From Bradyrhizobium hereditatis (GTDB lineage: Bacteria; Pseudomonadota; Alphaproteobacteria; Rhizobiales; Xanthobacteraceae): a stretch of DNA of 64,000 bases. Positions 62,942-64,000 of the stretch are shown here, in pieces (position 1 is the first letter of the stretch; each line of letters starts with the position of its first letter). The notes under the pieces were generated by a model that did no database searches, was not told where the DNA came from, and saw only the letters and a list, made by a program, of their open reading frames with translations. A program made the translations under genes and the position numbers. The stretch is taken from NCBI RefSeq assembly GCF_020329435.1, contig NZ_JAGKJK010000006.1:310001-374000 (forward strand). Reading direction: 5' to 3'.

Positions 62942-62968
62942 CAAGCTTGTTGGAGCGGGAGAAGCGCA

Positions 62969-63751
62969 ATGGACAGCAACAGTCTCATGCAGTTTGCCGG
63001 CGCAATTGCATCCGGCACGGTGCGCGTCGTCGATCTGACCTTCACGCTGAGTCCGGATTTCCCTGTCATTGTGCTGCCGCCGGAATTCGGTCAAGCCGCG
63101 CCCGTCCGCATCCAGCAGATTTCGCGCTATGACGCCAGTGGTCCTGCCTGGTACTGGAACAATCTCAGTTTCGGCGAGCACACCGGAACGCATTTCGACG
63201 CGCCGATTCATTGGTTCACCGGCAAGGATCTGCCGAACAACGCAGTCGATACGCTCCCGGTGCGCGACATGATCGCGCCGGCCTGCGTGATCGATTGCTC
63301 GGCGCAGGCCGCGCAGGACCCGGATTTCCTTTTGACGATACCGGTCGTGGAAGAATGGGAGAGTCGCCACGGACGGATTCCGGAGCGTCATTGGGTCTTG
63401 CTGCGCACCGATTGGTCGAAGAAGAGCTGGCGCGACTACGCCAACCTCAAGGACGACGGCGCGCACACGCCCGGACCGAATGCCGCCGTGATGCGCTGGC
63501 TCGTCGAGGAGCGCGGCATCATCGGTTTCGGCACCGAGACGATTGGAACGGATGCCGGCCAGGCTGGTCATCTCGATCCCCCTTATCCGGCACATCATTT
63601 CCTGCATGGTGGCGGGCGTTACGGTCTGCAATGCCTGTGCAATCTCGATCAGTTGCCGCCGACCGGCGCGGTGATCATCGCAGCGCCACTCAAGATCCAG
63701 AACGGCTCCGGCAGTCCACTGCGCGTGCTTGCGCTGCTGCCCGCGGCTTAG
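62969..63751 (+). CDS. Cyclase-family hydrolase, probable isatin hydrolase
   Basis: Isatin hydrolase opens isatin to isatinate using a Mn-type metal centre. The 260-residue protein has the complete cyclase-family metal motif HTGTHFDAPIHW and the segments RVVDLTFTLSPDFPVI, YDASGPAWYWNNLSFGEHTG, WVLLRTDWSKK and ETIGTDAGQA, which I recall as characteristic of isatin hydrolases rather than kynurenine formamidases. It is cytoplasmic, with no signal peptide. Isatin is an intermediate of indole-3-acetate breakdown in Bradyrhizobium, so context agrees. GGAGCGGGAG-like sequence precedes ATG 62969. Confidence 0.78.
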   Translation: MDSNSLMQFAGAIASGTVRVVDLTFTLSPDFPVIVLPPEFGQAAPVRIQQISRYDASGPAWYWNNLSFGEHTGTHFDAPIHWFTGKDLPNNAVDTLPVRDMIAPACVIDCSAQAAQDPDFLLTIPVVEEWESRHGRIPERHWVLLRTDWSKKSWRDYANLKDDGAHTPGPNAAVMRWLVEERGIIGFGTETIGTDAGQAGHLDPPYPAHHFLHGGGRYGLQCLCNLDQLPPTGAVIIAAPLKIQNGSGSPLRVLALLPAA

Positions 63752-63777
63752 CCTTTTCGCTTACATCGAGTGGCATC

Positions 63778-64000
63778 ATGAAAAAGAAGAAGACTCTGTT
63801 GATCAGTGCTGCGCTCTTGCTCGGCATGATGGCGCCGGCGCATGCCGAAATCCTCGTCGGCTTCGTCATCGGGCTGAGCGGGCCGGTGTCCTCGATCGGC
63901 GTGCCGAACGCCAAGGGTTTGGCTGCGGGCCAGGCCTATATCGGTGAGATCGACGGCGAAAAAGTCCGCGTCATCCAGCTTGATGACGGCTCGGATCCCG
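63778..64000 (+). CDS. LivJ-type substrate-binding protein, partial at window end
   Basis: The first 74 codons are present; the gene continues beyond the window. A lysine-rich start and hydrophobic stretch (KKKKTLLISAALLLGMMAPAHA) form a Sec signal peptide, followed by EILVGFVIGLSGPVSSIGVP and VIQLDDGSDP. These closely match the start of the binding protein at 56654-57802. It is probably a second binding protein for the same Liv importer or the start of another importer. Confidence 0.83.
   Translation, partial: MKKKKTLLISAALLLGMMAPAHAEILVGFVIGLSGPVSSIGVPNAKGLAAGQAYIGEIDGEKVRVIQLDDGSDP

Overview
The window is GC-rich chromosomal DNA of an alphaproteobacterium. Fused branched-chain-type transporter genes, iad/isatin-type auxin-degradation genes, rhizobial-type PhnY/PhnA and a 22-bp-armed intergenic palindrome suggest Bradyrhizobium or a close Nitrobacteraceae relative. 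This is inference from gene content; there is no rRNA or tRNA here to confirm it. No CRISPR array, phage or intact transposase is visible. Gene density is high, with many 4-base ATGA/GTGA overlaps.

Region 1 (1-8396). Three poorly characterised genes (208-2228) lie between related short repeats that may be insertion-sequence ends. A compact phosphonate-forming set follows: PEP mutase, a SAM O-methyltransferase, phosphonopyruvate decarboxylase, an EamA exporter with a frameshift, and phosphonoacetaldehyde dehydrogenase PhnY. Together they could convert PEP to phosphonoacetate and perhaps methylate it. No aminotransferase for aminoethylphosphonate is present, so PhnY is most simply fed by the decarboxylase.

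Region 2 (8404-22308). A SorC-type regulator diverges from a 12.7-kb operon of a Liv-type importer (with LivH and LivM fused), an amidase, phosphonoacetate hydrolase PhnA (frameshifted), a second alkaline-phosphatase-superfamily hydrolase and a complete Ugp/Mal-type importer. A Pho-box-like site precedes the operon. Making and breaking of phosphonoacetate therefore lie side by side.

Region 3 (22309-36149). A 3326-residue secreted RTX protein combines a beta-propeller-like module, an ExeM/NucH-type nuclease and a 5'-nucleotidase. It has a Pho-box-like site upstream, a strong palindrome downstream, then another Pho-box-like site and its type I secretion ABC and adaptor genes. The theme is phosphorus scavenging from DNA and nucleotides.

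Region 4 (36163-64000). After a TAT-exported cyclase and a CobW GTPase comes a large aromatic catabolism region. A MarR regulator, SDR, Rieske oxygenase (alpha, beta, reductase) and a two-subunit indolepyruvate-type oxidoreductase run leftward. Acyl-CoA dehydrogenase, RidA, gentisate-dioxygenase-like bicupin, FAH hydrolase, flavin reductase, opine-dehydrogenase-like (frameshifted) and 3-hydroxyacyl-CoA dehydrogenase genes run rightward. A Liv importer, alpha/beta hydrolase, racemase-like protein, Ohr, thiolase-like protein, DUF35-SDR fusion, isatin-hydrolase-like protein and a second binding protein follow. The set resembles iad-type indole-3-acetate degradation loci. A 17-mer found at three promoters of this region may be the shared operator. 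Three genes carry frame breaks of the same sense, so sequencing error must be excluded before calling them pseudogenes.
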